From an uncultured Lentisphaeria bacterium (GTDB lineage Bacteria > Verrucomicrobiota > Lentisphaeria > Victivallales > Victivallaceae), in assembly GCA_937888615.1 (NCBI GenBank), contig CALABZ010000115.1:1-9666 (forward strand): 9,666 nt of DNA, given 5' to 3'. The notes beneath the pieces are model-generated. The model was not told where the DNA came from. It searched no databases and saw only the letters and a program-made list of their open reading frames with translations. Position numbers and translations under genes: made by a program. The stretch's first letter is position 1. The number at the start of each line of letters is the position of its first letter. Below, piece after piece: positions 1 through 6,321 of the stretch.

Positions 1-69
1 TATAGTCCTGCCTTTTTTAAAGAGATGTGGGAAGAACATCGTATTGCGTGCATCATGATACAATGCTGA
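1..69 (+). CDS. C-terminal end of an upstream gene (partial)
   Basis: Frame 1 is open from the window edge to a TGA at 67-69 and encodes 22 residues ending in IACIMIQC. The TGA overlaps the ATG at 63-65 of the next reading frame (ATGCTGA), the usual arrangement of translationally coupled genes. This is the main reason to believe the fragment is a real gene end and not noise. The fragment is too short to assign a family. If the reading is right, the propeller gene downstream is at least the second gene of an operon. Confidence 0.4.
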   Translation, partial: YSPAFFKEMWEEHRIACIMIQC

Positions 70-1313
70 ACGACAATTATTTCAGAGATATAGAATGGCC
101 GCAGTCGCCGTTAAAAGCCGAAAATCTTGACGCCGAACAGCTCAAGCAGTTTTTGCGAATCCGCAGTGAATACGAGAAAAGCGCTTTTGTATCCAGCGGC
201 CACCTGGAAGTACGTGCCCTGAATCCGAAGGAATTCATGGAGCCGATTCCGCCCGGCGAGTCCGCCGTCACCGCCGTTGCAGCGCATCCGTCCGGACATG
301 TTTACGGTGGTACTTCCGGCAAAAACGCCCATCTGTTTTTTTATAATCCGGCTCCCGATGCGGATGCCTGCGTCGATATCGGCGTTATTCTGCCCGAGGC
401 CCGGACGGTCGCGCTTTGCGTTTTGCCGAACGGCATGCTGGCCGGCGCGGTGAATCCCTGCGAACCGAATGCCCTCGGTGTTCTTTTTTCCTATAAGTCC
501 TGCGCATATCTTCTGGATGAAAAAGACTTTACCGGGCTGGGAGTGCGGGAAATTTTCGACCTGCCGGCCGAGGATCAATTTTTTACCAGTACCATCGATC
601 CCTGTCATTCAGCGGGAAAAATTGAAATTCTCACTTCGCCCATACCGGAAAAAATCAGCGATTTGCAGGCGGCGCTGGATGGGAGTTGTCTGTATCTCCT
701 CGGAGCGGCTAGCGGCCAGATATTCCGTTGCAATATCGACGGAAGCGCCGTTGAGTGCCTTGGCCGTTTGGACCCGAACGGTATTTTTTCTGAAAAATTA
801 TTTCTTGACCATGTCGGAAATCTTTATGGGGCCGGACTTTACGGGAGGATTTTCCGTTGGTCTCCTGAAAACAGAATCCTTGAAGCATTACCGTGTGTCG
901 CGCCTTCTCTGAAGGGACGCGAATTGTATAACAAGATAACCGCCTGGACTTGCAGTTCCGATGGTTCGATTGTCGGCGGTACCGTTGACGGACTCCTGTT
1001 CCGTTTTCTGCCGGATCAAAATAAAGTAATTTGCCTCGGCAAGCCGACTGCGGAAACATTCGTTTCCGGTCTGGCCTGGTCCGGCGGCAAGCTTTACGGA
1101 ATATTCGGAGGCGATAATGACTGTGCCCATCTCGGCTGCTGGAATCCATTGACCGGCGAACTCAAGGATCTGGGGTGTCCGCTGGCGCGTTCGGAACGTC
1201 CATGGCATGGATACCGTTTTTCTTGTATGACCACCGGAATCAACGGGACTATTTTCATGGGAGAATCCGACCGGATCAGCCATCTTTTCATGTATTTTCC
1301 GGCCGTGGAATAA
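63..1313 (+). CDS. Beta-propeller-like protein of unknown function
   Basis: A 416-residue protein when started at the ATG at 63. A GTG at 27 would add 12 residues, but ATG 63 overlaps the stop of the preceding frame and is the better start; no clear ribosome binding site precedes either, which fits translational coupling. The protein carries repeated blade-like units of the pattern G-x-(V/L/I)-Y/V-G-x-x-x-G-x-(I/L)-F-x-(F/W/Y), seen near residues 78-96, 207-227, 252-268, 301-318, 342-366 and 395-413. This indicates a WD40/PQQ/kelch-like beta-propeller with roughly six or seven blades. There is no signal peptide or membrane segment, so it is probably cytoplasmic. No catalytic motif is recognisable. 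It converges on the HAD gene with a 67-bp gap, so it is unlikely to share regulation with that operon. The fold assignment is reasonably secure; the function is unknown. Confidence 0.75.
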   Translation: MLNDNYFRDIEWPQSPLKAENLDAEQLKQFLRIRSEYEKSAFVSSGHLEVRALNPKEFMEPIPPGESAVTAVAAHPSGHVYGGTSGKNAHLFFYNPAPDADACVDIGVILPEARTVALCVLPNGMLAGAVNPCEPNALGVLFSYKSCAYLLDEKDFTGLGVREIFDLPAEDQFFTSTIDPCHSAGKIEILTSPIPEKISDLQAALDGSCLYLLGAASGQIFRCNIDGSAVECLGRLDPNGIFSEKLFLDHVGNLYGAGLYGRIFRWSPENRILEALPCVAPSLKGRELYNKITAWTCSSDGSIVGGTVDGLLFRFLPDQNKVICLGKPTAETFVSGLAWSGGKLYGIFGGDNDCAHLGCWNPLTGELKDLGCPLARSERPWHGYRFSCMTTGINGTIFMGESDRISHLFMYFPAVE

Positions 1314-1380
1314 ATCTGCCCTGATTGGCCCTCGTCGGATTTTCAGCGGTGTGGCTTGAGGTCAGGACGCCGGGGGCAGC

Positions 1381-2172
1381 TCAGGCCAGCCTTTCCAGCA
1401 TCTCTCCCAGTACCCCAAGATCGGGAATGGTAAGCGCGGCGAAATTGTCCTCGATTTGATCGTGCGGCAGGGGACTGATCAGGATGCCGGGCACGCCGGA
1501 ATTGACCGCGAGCCGGATGTCCGTATAGAGGCGGTCGCCGCACATGATCAGTTCGTCCGGCTCCAGATGATGGCGTTTCATGATGGGGGCCAATATGGAC
1601 GGATCGGGCTTGCCGAGTGTAACGGGGCGGCGGCCCGAAACTTTTTCCAGACATGCCGTGACCGAACCGCAGTCCACCAGAGTGGTTGGTCCCTCGGTCG
1701 GGCATTCCAGGTCGGGATGTGTGGCGATCCAGAGTTTGTCCTGTTTGATCCACCACGCGGCTTTGCAGAGACGTTCGTAATTGAGCTGGGTATCGAATGC
1801 CGTCACGACGCCGTCCGGTTCTTCGCTCATGGAAACCCCGCTAAAGCCATAACTCACCATTTCCTCCTGAAACGATTCGGTGCCGAGCATGAACAGCCGC
1901 CGGACGTCCGGATGGCGGGAGCGCAGGTAATCCGCGGTGTTGACCGTGGACGAAATCATCTGTTCGCGTTCAATGGCGATGCCGAACTCCTGCAGGTGGT
2001 GGAGATAGGCGTCAATGCCTCGCGATGAATTGTTGGTGAGGAACGAAAAGCCGATCTCCTTTTTACGCAGCAATTTGAGGAAAGGCAAGGTAGTCGGAAA
2101 CAATTCCCGTCCGCGGTAGATGGTGCCGTCCATGTCCATGACGACGTGACGAATTTTCTTCAGATCAAACAT
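1381..2172 (-). CDS. HAD-superfamily phosphatase, NagD/AraL type
   Basis: A 263-residue protein with the complete HAD phosphatase signature. Motif I is DMDGT at 13-17 (nucleophile Asp13, acid/base Asp15), motif II is TNN at 46-48, motif III is the lysine in GKPDPS at 187-192, and motif IV is GDRLYTDI at 212-219. The C2-type cap between about 85 and 180 and the overall length match the NagD/AraL/4-nitrophenylphosphatase group, which dephosphorylates sugar phosphates, glycerol phosphate, phosphoglycolate or nucleotides with Mg2+. It is the last gene of a three-gene minus-strand operon, 27 bp after the glycerol-1-phosphate dehydrogenase gene. A GGAAG element lies unusually close (3 nt) to the ATG. 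In Bacillus subtilis the NagD-type phosphatase AraL is likewise encoded next to AraM, which supports a functional link between the two proteins. The substrate cannot be read from sequence; a glycerol phosphate or a by-product of the pathway is the obvious candidate by context. Confidence 0.9.
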   Translation of the reverse strand: MFDLKKIRHVVMDMDGTIYRGRELFPTTLPFLKLLRKKEIGFSFLTNNSSRGIDAYLHHLQEFGIAIEREQMISSTVNTADYLRSRHPDVRRLFMLGTESFQEEMVSYGFSGVSMSEEPDGVVTAFDTQLNYERLCKAAWWIKQDKLWIATHPDLECPTEGPTTLVDCGSVTACLEKVSGRRPVTLGKPDPSILAPIMKRHHLEPDELIMCGDRLYTDIRLAVNSGVPGILISPLPHDQIEDNFAALTIPDLGVLGEMLERLA

Positions 2173-2199
2173 AAACTTCCGGAGTGTGTTGTTAATGGG

Positions 2200-3453
2200 T
2201 TACCCGGTGAAAAAATCGAACGGCAACCCCAGTTCGAAGACCAGGTCCAGTACCGTGTAACGATTGCGAATCAGTTGTGCCCGGGCGAACGCGCCGGAGT
2301 ATTGGTCCCTGGACATGCCAATGTCGGCGGGAGTGACCGGGGCGTTCACCGAATCGAACATCTCTTTTAACTCCATGCTGGAATAGAGTTGCCCGGCAAT
2401 CCGTGTCCGTAGCGTATCCCATCCCGCATATAGGATTTCCCGGCGTTCCAGAAGGGCTTTGTCCTCTAGAAATTTGTCGAGTGCGACCTGAAGTACTGAA
2501 CTTCCGTAGCAATTACGGCTCAACAGCCGATGAATCTCGGTTTCTCGTTCGTTTCGTGTCTGCGGAGGGCGGCTCATCCGGCGGAGGGCATTGGCGTCGA
2601 ATTCCAGCAGTTTTTCATAAAGCATGGTGATTCCGACCGAAGCCACCGCGACTTTAAATCCATGCGAAGCCTCGAATCCTTCCATTTCCCAGATATGGCT
2701 GAGCAGATGCTCCGCCCCCGAAGCAGGGCGGGAATCGCGGCACATCTGCATGGCATATCCGGTGGCAGCCAGCCCCATGAATACCCGGGTGGTTACAGAC
2801 GGCGTTTCCAGCCAGCTTCGCAACGGGTGCTGGATCATCGCCCAAACGTCGTTCCGGATTGGAGCCAGGCCTAGGAAATCGGCGACGATCCAATCCGCGC
2901 CCGCCGGGATTTTTGCCATCAGGTCGGCGTAACCGGCGGCCTTCATTTCAAGCGGGGCCGTTTCCAGTACGACAGGGTCTGCGATAATCGCCAGCGGAGC
3001 GGAGCAGGGCATGGTTTTTTTGAATCCGTCCATCGTCAAGGCTGCGCCGAACGCGGTATAGCCGTCCACCGACGGCGCGGTAGGAATCACCAGGTAGCGG
3101 GCATTTTTCAAGGCGGCGGCGTATTTGACCAGATCATTGATCGTGCCGCTGCCGACGGCTACCGGAATACAGTTTTCCGGCATGACGGCGGCCAGCGTGT
3201 ACGAGTGGTCGATCTGCGCATGGAGAACCGGGGAGCCGGGGAAAATGAACGGCGGCAACTGGACGATGCCGCTGTCTCGCAGGGCATTGGTCAATTCTTC
3301 TCCGGCAACGCACCAGGTGTTTTCGTCGGCCACCGGCCAGACGGAGCGCCCCGGCCAGAACCGATGGAAGATCTCCGGTGCGTGGCGGATTCCTTGCGGT
3401 TCCATGACGAAACATTCCGTTTCGAGGCCGGCGGGGACAGGAACAGTATTCAT
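2200..3453 (-). CDS. araM: sn-glycerol-1-phosphate dehydrogenase (AraM/EgsA family)
   Basis: A 417-residue member of the iron-containing alcohol dehydrogenase-like superfamily, AraM/EgsA branch. The family interconverts sn-glycerol 1-phosphate and dihydroxyacetone phosphate with NAD(P)H. Visible motifs are the nucleotide-binding GSGTIND at 101-107, PTAPSVDGYTAFGAA at 124-138, ADLMAK at 176-181 (Asp177 as metal ligand), RPASGAEHLLSH at 242-253 and SHGFKVA at 263-269, which supply the histidine metal ligands (His249 or His253, and His264). The RPASGxEHxxSH box is diagnostic for this branch as against glycerol dehydrogenase. The length is close to the roughly 390-residue Bacillus AraM, with a slightly extended C-terminus. 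The start at 3453 follows the upstream stop by only 3 bp, with GGAG at 3463-3466 inside the preceding gene, so the two are probably translationally coupled. It is cytoplasmic. In bacteria this activity is best known for making archaeal-type G1P; here the neighbours suggest use in the oxidative direction, which is an inference. Confidence 0.92.
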   Translation of the reverse strand: MNTVPVPAGLETECFVMEPQGIRHAPEIFHRFWPGRSVWPVADENTWCVAGEELTNALRDSGIVQLPPFIFPGSPVLHAQIDHSYTLAAVMPENCIPVAVGSGTINDLVKYAAALKNARYLVIPTAPSVDGYTAFGAALTMDGFKKTMPCSAPLAIIADPVVLETAPLEMKAAGYADLMAKIPAGADWIVADFLGLAPIRNDVWAMIQHPLRSWLETPSVTTRVFMGLAATGYAMQMCRDSRPASGAEHLLSHIWEMEGFEASHGFKVAVASVGITMLYEKLLEFDANALRRMSRPPQTRNERETEIHRLLSRNCYGSSVLQVALDKFLEDKALLERREILYAGWDTLRTRIAGQLYSSMELKEMFDSVNAPVTPADIGMSRDQYSGAFARAQLIRNRYTVLDLVFELGLPFDFFTG

Positions 3454-3456
3454 CGT

Positions 3457-4182
3457 TCAGCGCTCCAGCCACCGGCACAGGAGGTCCGGTACGTTTGTGG
3501 TGACGCTTTCGGTGCCGTTGACAATGGCCTGTTTGAGCGTTTTCTCATCATTAACCACCCAGGAATCGACCTTGATTCCTTTGGTCTTGTAGTAATGGAC
3601 ACGCTCGGGCGTGGCGAAGTTCATCTGGATTCCGATGCTGTCGATCAGGGCGGATACGCCGTCCGGGTCGCCTGCTTCGGTGGCATCGTTGCCGTGCAGT
3701 TTGACGGCTGGCTCGGCTGTCCTCAGGAATTTCAGGACGTCGTAGTGAAAACTCGACAACATGCTTTTGCTCAGCAATTCACGGTCCTGAACAAATTTCA
3801 GGACGGCGGCCGCGCATTCGATGTTGTTTTCCTTGATCTCGATCAACAGCCGCATCTGCGGATTAATGGCGTGAATGGCGGTGATGGTTTCCGCCAGCGT
3901 CGGAATCCGGGTTCCCGCGAATTCCGGTGCTTTCCAGCCGCCGAAGTCGAACCGGCGGAGTTCGTCGAGGGTGAAGTCGCTGACACGGCCGCGCCCGTTG
4001 CTGCATCGGTCGATCAGAGCGTCATGGGTGACCACCATTTTCTTGTCCCAGGTCAGATGAACGTCGAATTCGATGGCGTTTACCGGCAGCCGGGCGGCGT
4101 GTTTGAATGATACGATTGTGTTTTCCGGATAAAGCACGGGCATGCCGCGATGTGCGTTGACCCCGATGTCGATTTTCTGCAT
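3457..4182 (-). CDS. Glycerophosphodiester phosphodiesterase (cytoplasmic type)
   Basis: A 241-residue GDPD-family TIM barrel that hydrolyses glycerophosphodiesters to a glycerol phosphate plus an alcohol. Family residues are in place: AHRG at 10-13 (catalytic His11), PENT at 19-22 (metal ligand Glu20), IEFDVH at 37-42 (Glu38 and Asp40), THD at 52-54 (catalytic His53), IEIK at 114-117 and the late SWVVND at 207-212. An ATG 24 nt further upstream would overlap the ribosome binding site, so the start at 4182 is chosen because AAGGAG lies 8 nt before it. No signal peptide is visible, so the enzyme should act on imported or internally released substrates, like UgpQ and unlike the periplasmic GlpQ. 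It is the first gene of the minus-strand operon and is divergent from the DeoR-type regulator. The substrate headgroup and the stereochemistry of the released glycerol phosphate cannot be read from sequence. Confidence 0.93.
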   Translation of the reverse strand: MQKIDIGVNAHRGMPVLYPENTIVSFKHAARLPVNAIEFDVHLTWDKKMVVTHDALIDRCSNGRGRVSDFTLDELRRFDFGGWKAPEFAGTRIPTLAETITAIHAINPQMRLLIEIKENNIECAAAVLKFVQDRELLSKSMLSSFHYDVLKFLRTAEPAVKLHGNDATEAGDPDGVSALIDSIGIQMNFATPERVHYYKTKGIKVDSWVVNDEKTLKQAIVNGTESVTTNVPDLLCRWLER

Positions 4183-4190
4183 AATGATTG

Positions 4191-4196
4191 CTCCTT
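4191..4196 (-). promoter_or_regulatory. Ribosome binding site of the GDPD gene
   Basis: On the minus strand this reads AAGGAG, 8 nt before the ATG at 4182. It decides between two in-frame ATGs, because the upstream ATG at 4206 would place the site inside the coding sequence. Confidence 0.85.
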
Positions 4197-4206
4197 GCTT
4201 GATCAT

Positions 4207-4212
4207 ATTATA
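4207..4212 (-). promoter_or_regulatory. Candidate -10 box for the GDPD operon
   Basis: A perfect TATAAT on the minus strand, 24 nt upstream of the GDPD start and just ahead of its ribosome binding site. It would give a very short leader. No good -35 hexamer is found at 16-18 bp, so the promoter may be weak or activator-dependent, or the match may be chance in AT-rich DNA. The TGA-type box at 4220-4228 would fall in the -10/-35 spacer, a good position for repression. Confidence 0.4.
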
Positions 4213-4219
4213 ATAAAGA

Positions 4220-4331
4220 TAACTGAATTTGATCGAAAATCAATCATTTTATTGAGAAAATAGAAATAAATATTTCATTGATCAGTTTATTTGACTGAAT
4301 ATTCAATTTTATGATTGAATTGTGATTGAAT
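4220..4331. repeat. TGAYTGAAT box array, candidate operators
   Basis: Related 9-mers recur through the divergent intergenic region: TAACTGAAT at 4220-4228, TGATTGATT on the minus strand at 4238-4246, TGACTGAAT at 4292-4300, and TGATTGAAT at 4312-4320 and 4323-4331. The last two are spaced 11 bp apart, about one helical turn, and the third lies 20 bp before the fourth. TGAATATTCA at 4296-4305 is a perfect 10-bp palindrome. The boxes overlap promoter-like hexamers for both directions. The divergent DeoR-type regulator is the natural candidate to bind them. That is an inference, and the AT-rich composition raises the chance of coincidental matches. Confidence 0.5.
4291..4320 (+). promoter_or_regulatory. 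Candidate promoter of the DeoR-type regulator
   Basis: TTGACT at 4291-4296 (five of six to the -35 consensus) and TTGAAT at 4315-4320 (four of six to the -10 consensus) are separated by 18 bp. Both hexamers lie within the TGAYTGAAT boxes, which suggests autoregulation. Transcription from here would give a leader of about 110 nt before the ATG at 4437. Confidence 0.4.
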
Positions 4332-4368
4332 GGAGTTATTTTAAGAGATGCGGCGCCGGGATTCGTTC

Positions 4369-4385
4369 GTAACGGTTGCCGTTAC
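4369..4385 (+). promoter_or_regulatory. 17-bp perfect palindrome in the regulator leader
   Basis: GTAACGG, a TTG spacer and CCGTTAC form a perfect 7-bp inverted repeat centred at 4377, between the likely promoter and the regulator start. It is GC-richer than the operator array and differs from it in sequence, so it is a separate element. It could be a protein-binding site or an RNA hairpin in the leader. There is no T-run after it, so it is not a terminator. Confidence 0.45.
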
Positions 4386-4423
4386 CGGAAACCCGCACGT
4401 GGCGCAGCCGGGGAAAAAAATAC

Positions 4424-4428
4424 AAGGG
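4424..4428 (+). promoter_or_regulatory. Ribosome binding site of the regulator gene
   Basis: AAGGG lies 8 nt before the ATG at 4437. It favours this start over an in-frame TTG at 4326, which would add 37 residues unlike any DeoR-family N-terminus and would place the palindrome inside the gene. Confidence 0.75.
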
Positions 4429-4436
4429 TAAAGATC

Positions 4437-5216
4437 ATGAAAAAAGAACAGGCCGTCAATATTCTGCGCTACCTCGACACCCATGAAGCCATCAATACTG
4501 CCGAAGGTTGTGAACTGCTGGGGGTAAGCGAAGCCACCGTCCGCCGGATTTTCAACTTGATCGCCCGTTCAGGGAGCGCCGTCCGGTTTCACGGAGGGCT
4601 GAAAGCCGCCGCCAACAATCCCAATATCGCCATTCCATTCCTGCTTCGCAAACAGTGGCAATCGCAGGAAAAAGAACAATTGGCTCGGAAAGCGTTGGAA
4701 TTCCTGAAGCCGGATTCGGTGACTTTTGTGCACAGCGGCTCAACGACGCTGTTTCTGGGGAAATTCATCGCAAACGGCACGTTCATCACCGATTCGGTCA
4801 CGCTGGCGGAACTGCTGGGGCAGCGGTTTCCCGGCGAAACCGGCCCGGAAGTCATCCTGACCGGTGGTACGCTGGATCGAAAAGGCAATATGTTGACCGG
4901 CTACAAGGCGGAGCAGGGGGCCGCCGGCTACCAGGCGGATTTTCTGATCACCAGCGTACCGGGGCTTGATGAATACGGCCTGATCGAAACCGACGACAAC
5001 GCCGTCGGCATTCAGCGTACCATGATCAAACACGCGAAAACCGTCATTGTCCTGGCGGATCACCATAAATTTCAGCAGCGGGGGTACTGCCATCTGGTTT
5101 CCTGGCGGGAAGTCGATATTCTGATCACCACCGAGAAAGAACAAAACCGCTCCCTGCTGGATTCCATCCGTACCCAAGGCGTCCGCGTGATCACCATTCG
5201 CCCGGAAAAGGCCTGA
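4437..5216 (+). CDS. DeoR/GlpR-family transcriptional repressor
   Basis: A 259-residue protein with standard DeoR-family architecture and length. An N-terminal winged helix-turn-helix spans about 4-57 (INTAEGCELLGVSEATVRR followed by FHGG at 51-54). The DeoR C-terminal sensor domain spans about 75-245 and carries HSGSTT at 99-104, TGGTL at 142-146, G-x-x-E near 181-184, K199 and the DHHKF motif at 208-212. This domain shares the ribose-5-phosphate isomerase-like fold and typically binds a phosphorylated sugar or glycerol derivative, which relieves repression. The recognition helix reads VRRIFN where most family members have RRDL. The gene is divergent from the GDPD-araM-HAD operon across an operator-like intergenic region, so this operon is its most likely target, with a phosphorylated three-carbon intermediate as probable effector. 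The gene ends just before a bidirectional terminator. Family assignment is firm; target and effector are inferred. Confidence 0.93.
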   Translation: MKKEQAVNILRYLDTHEAINTAEGCELLGVSEATVRRIFNLIARSGSAVRFHGGLKAAANNPNIAIPFLLRKQWQSQEKEQLARKALEFLKPDSVTFVHSGSTTLFLGKFIANGTFITDSVTLAELLGQRFPGETGPEVILTGGTLDRKGNMLTGYKAEQGAAGYQADFLITSVPGLDEYGLIETDDNAVGIQRTMIKHAKTVIVLADHHKFQQRGYCHLVSWREVDILITTEKEQNRSLLDSIRTQGVRVITIRPEKA

Positions 5217-5253
5217 CAGGGCGAGTCCGTATCCCGGCTGTCGTGCCGTGTCA

Positions 5254-5268
5254 GTCAGGTAATCTGAC
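5254..5268. other. Small inverted repeat before the terminator
   Basis: GTCAG, a 5-nt spacer and CTGAC form a short perfect stem between the regulator stop and the main terminator. Its role is unclear; it may simply add structure to the mRNA 3' end. Confidence 0.3.
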
Positions 5269-5275
5269 GGTTGAT

Positions 5276-5315
5276 AAAAAAACTCCCGAACGGCATTACC
5301 GCTCGGGAGTTTTTT
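5276..5315. terminator. Bidirectional rho-independent terminator
   Basis: CTCCCGA at 5283-5289 pairs with TCGGGAG at 5303-5309, and the inner CGG/CCG pairs extend the stem across one mismatch to a 5-nt loop. A run of seven A precedes the stem and a run of six T follows it, so each strand has a U-tract after the hairpin. It sits between two convergent genes, the regulator and the ceramidase-like fragment, and can terminate both. Confidence 0.9.
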
Positions 5316-5336
5316 GATAGGATCGGAACCGGATGA

Positions 5337-6308
5337 TCACCCTTTCAGGTTTTCAAGGGATTCGTTAATTAGAAGTTTGTCGGTATCCTGACGCGGAGCG
5401 CCGCCTTCGACCGGCAGCACTTCATAGCCGCCGCGGTCAAAGCATTCTTCGAGCGGAATGTATCCGCATTCGCCCAGCGCCAGCACCACCGGCCAGGTGG
5501 TCGGGTAGGGGGATCCTCCGCGGATCGCTTCGCCGATTTCCATGAACGCTTCGCCGGGGAGCGACGTGATCGTCAGCTCTTTGCCGAATTTCAGTGAAAC
5601 CATTTCGAAGTCGCGCTTTTTGCCAGAACAGTTGCCTTTGTAAGCGATCATCTGTTCGGCGAAGAAACGGGCTACCGGACCGTCGCCGGTGGCAAGCCCT
5701 TCACTGGTCATGTCGCCGCCCTTGCCGGGATCGAACGGCTTGTCAAGAACTTCTTCCGCCGCCTTGACTTCCGCATCGGTGATGTCCCGGAACGGGATGG
5801 TGACGGTACGTAGCGCCGCGCCGAGTGATTCCGGCTTGAACGGGGCAAGTTTGCCCAGGTTGGCGGCGATGATCTCGCCGTAACCATACCCGATCCGGAC
5901 CGCTTCCGCATAGCTGGCCTGTCCGTCGGAACTGGCGATATCGAAATGATTGATATTGCCCTGGCAGTCAACCAGTGTGTAGACCGGCACATCGTAGGAC
6001 AGCGCCATCTGGATTTTGCGCTCCATGCGTCCAGGCCAGTCGGCCGAAACGAAGTTGCCGCCGATCGTGTCGGTATGATTCGACAGATGGGCGATGATCG
6101 CGGAAATGCGGTTGTCCTGATAGACCGACAGGATGCCGATGTCGGGATTGACCGTCCCTTCCGGGCGTTCGACGTTCGGATTCAGTTTGCCGGGGTTGGT
6201 CAGGACTTTGCCGTTTTTCATCCAGTAGCGGCGCCATGCCCAGCGCCCAAATGTTCTGAGAACGGACGGCAGCGTCATCAGTGACTTCAAACCATATCTG
6301 GACACCAA
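5337..6308 (-). pseudogene. Neutral ceramidase-like protein, 5'-truncated
   Basis: The reading frame encodes up to 323 residues resembling the neutral/alkaline non-lysosomal ceramidase family, a zinc amidase fold widespread as hypothetical proteins in Planctomycetes and Lentisphaerae. Family-like stretches begin at RRYWMKNGKVLTNPG (26-40) and NPDIGIL (54-60). They continue through SNHTD (76-80, candidate zinc His78), SADWPG (88-93), a GNINHFD variant (117-123), LPGEAF (250-255, candidate zinc Glu253) and CGYIPLEE (281-288, candidate Tyr283). The N-terminal portion of roughly 100 or more residues, which holds the first zinc histidine in this family, is missing. Homology fades at about 6240, and the frame then runs into sequence adjoining a broken transposase. 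The longest possible start is a TTG, and no ribosome binding site precedes that TTG or the ATGs at 6278 and 6221. It is most likely a non-functional remnant. The family call is moderate; the truncation call is fairly strong. Confidence 0.62.
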
Positions 6309-6321
6309 CCCCGAAAATTAT

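Noticed and set aside
1314..1380. Possible terminator between the convergent propeller and HAD genes
   Set aside because: CTGCCC and GGGCAG can pair only across a loop of about 50 nt and no T-run follows, so it is not a convincing terminator.
1456..2028. 190-codon plus-strand frame opposite the HAD gene
   Set aside because: Antisense shadow of a gene with all four HAD motifs.
3205..4110. 301-codon open frame on the plus strand opposite the G1P dehydrogenase and GDPD genes
   Set aside because: It is antisense to two genes with complete family motifs, has low-complexity composition typical of antisense frames in GC-rich genes, and has no ribosome binding site or recognisable domain.
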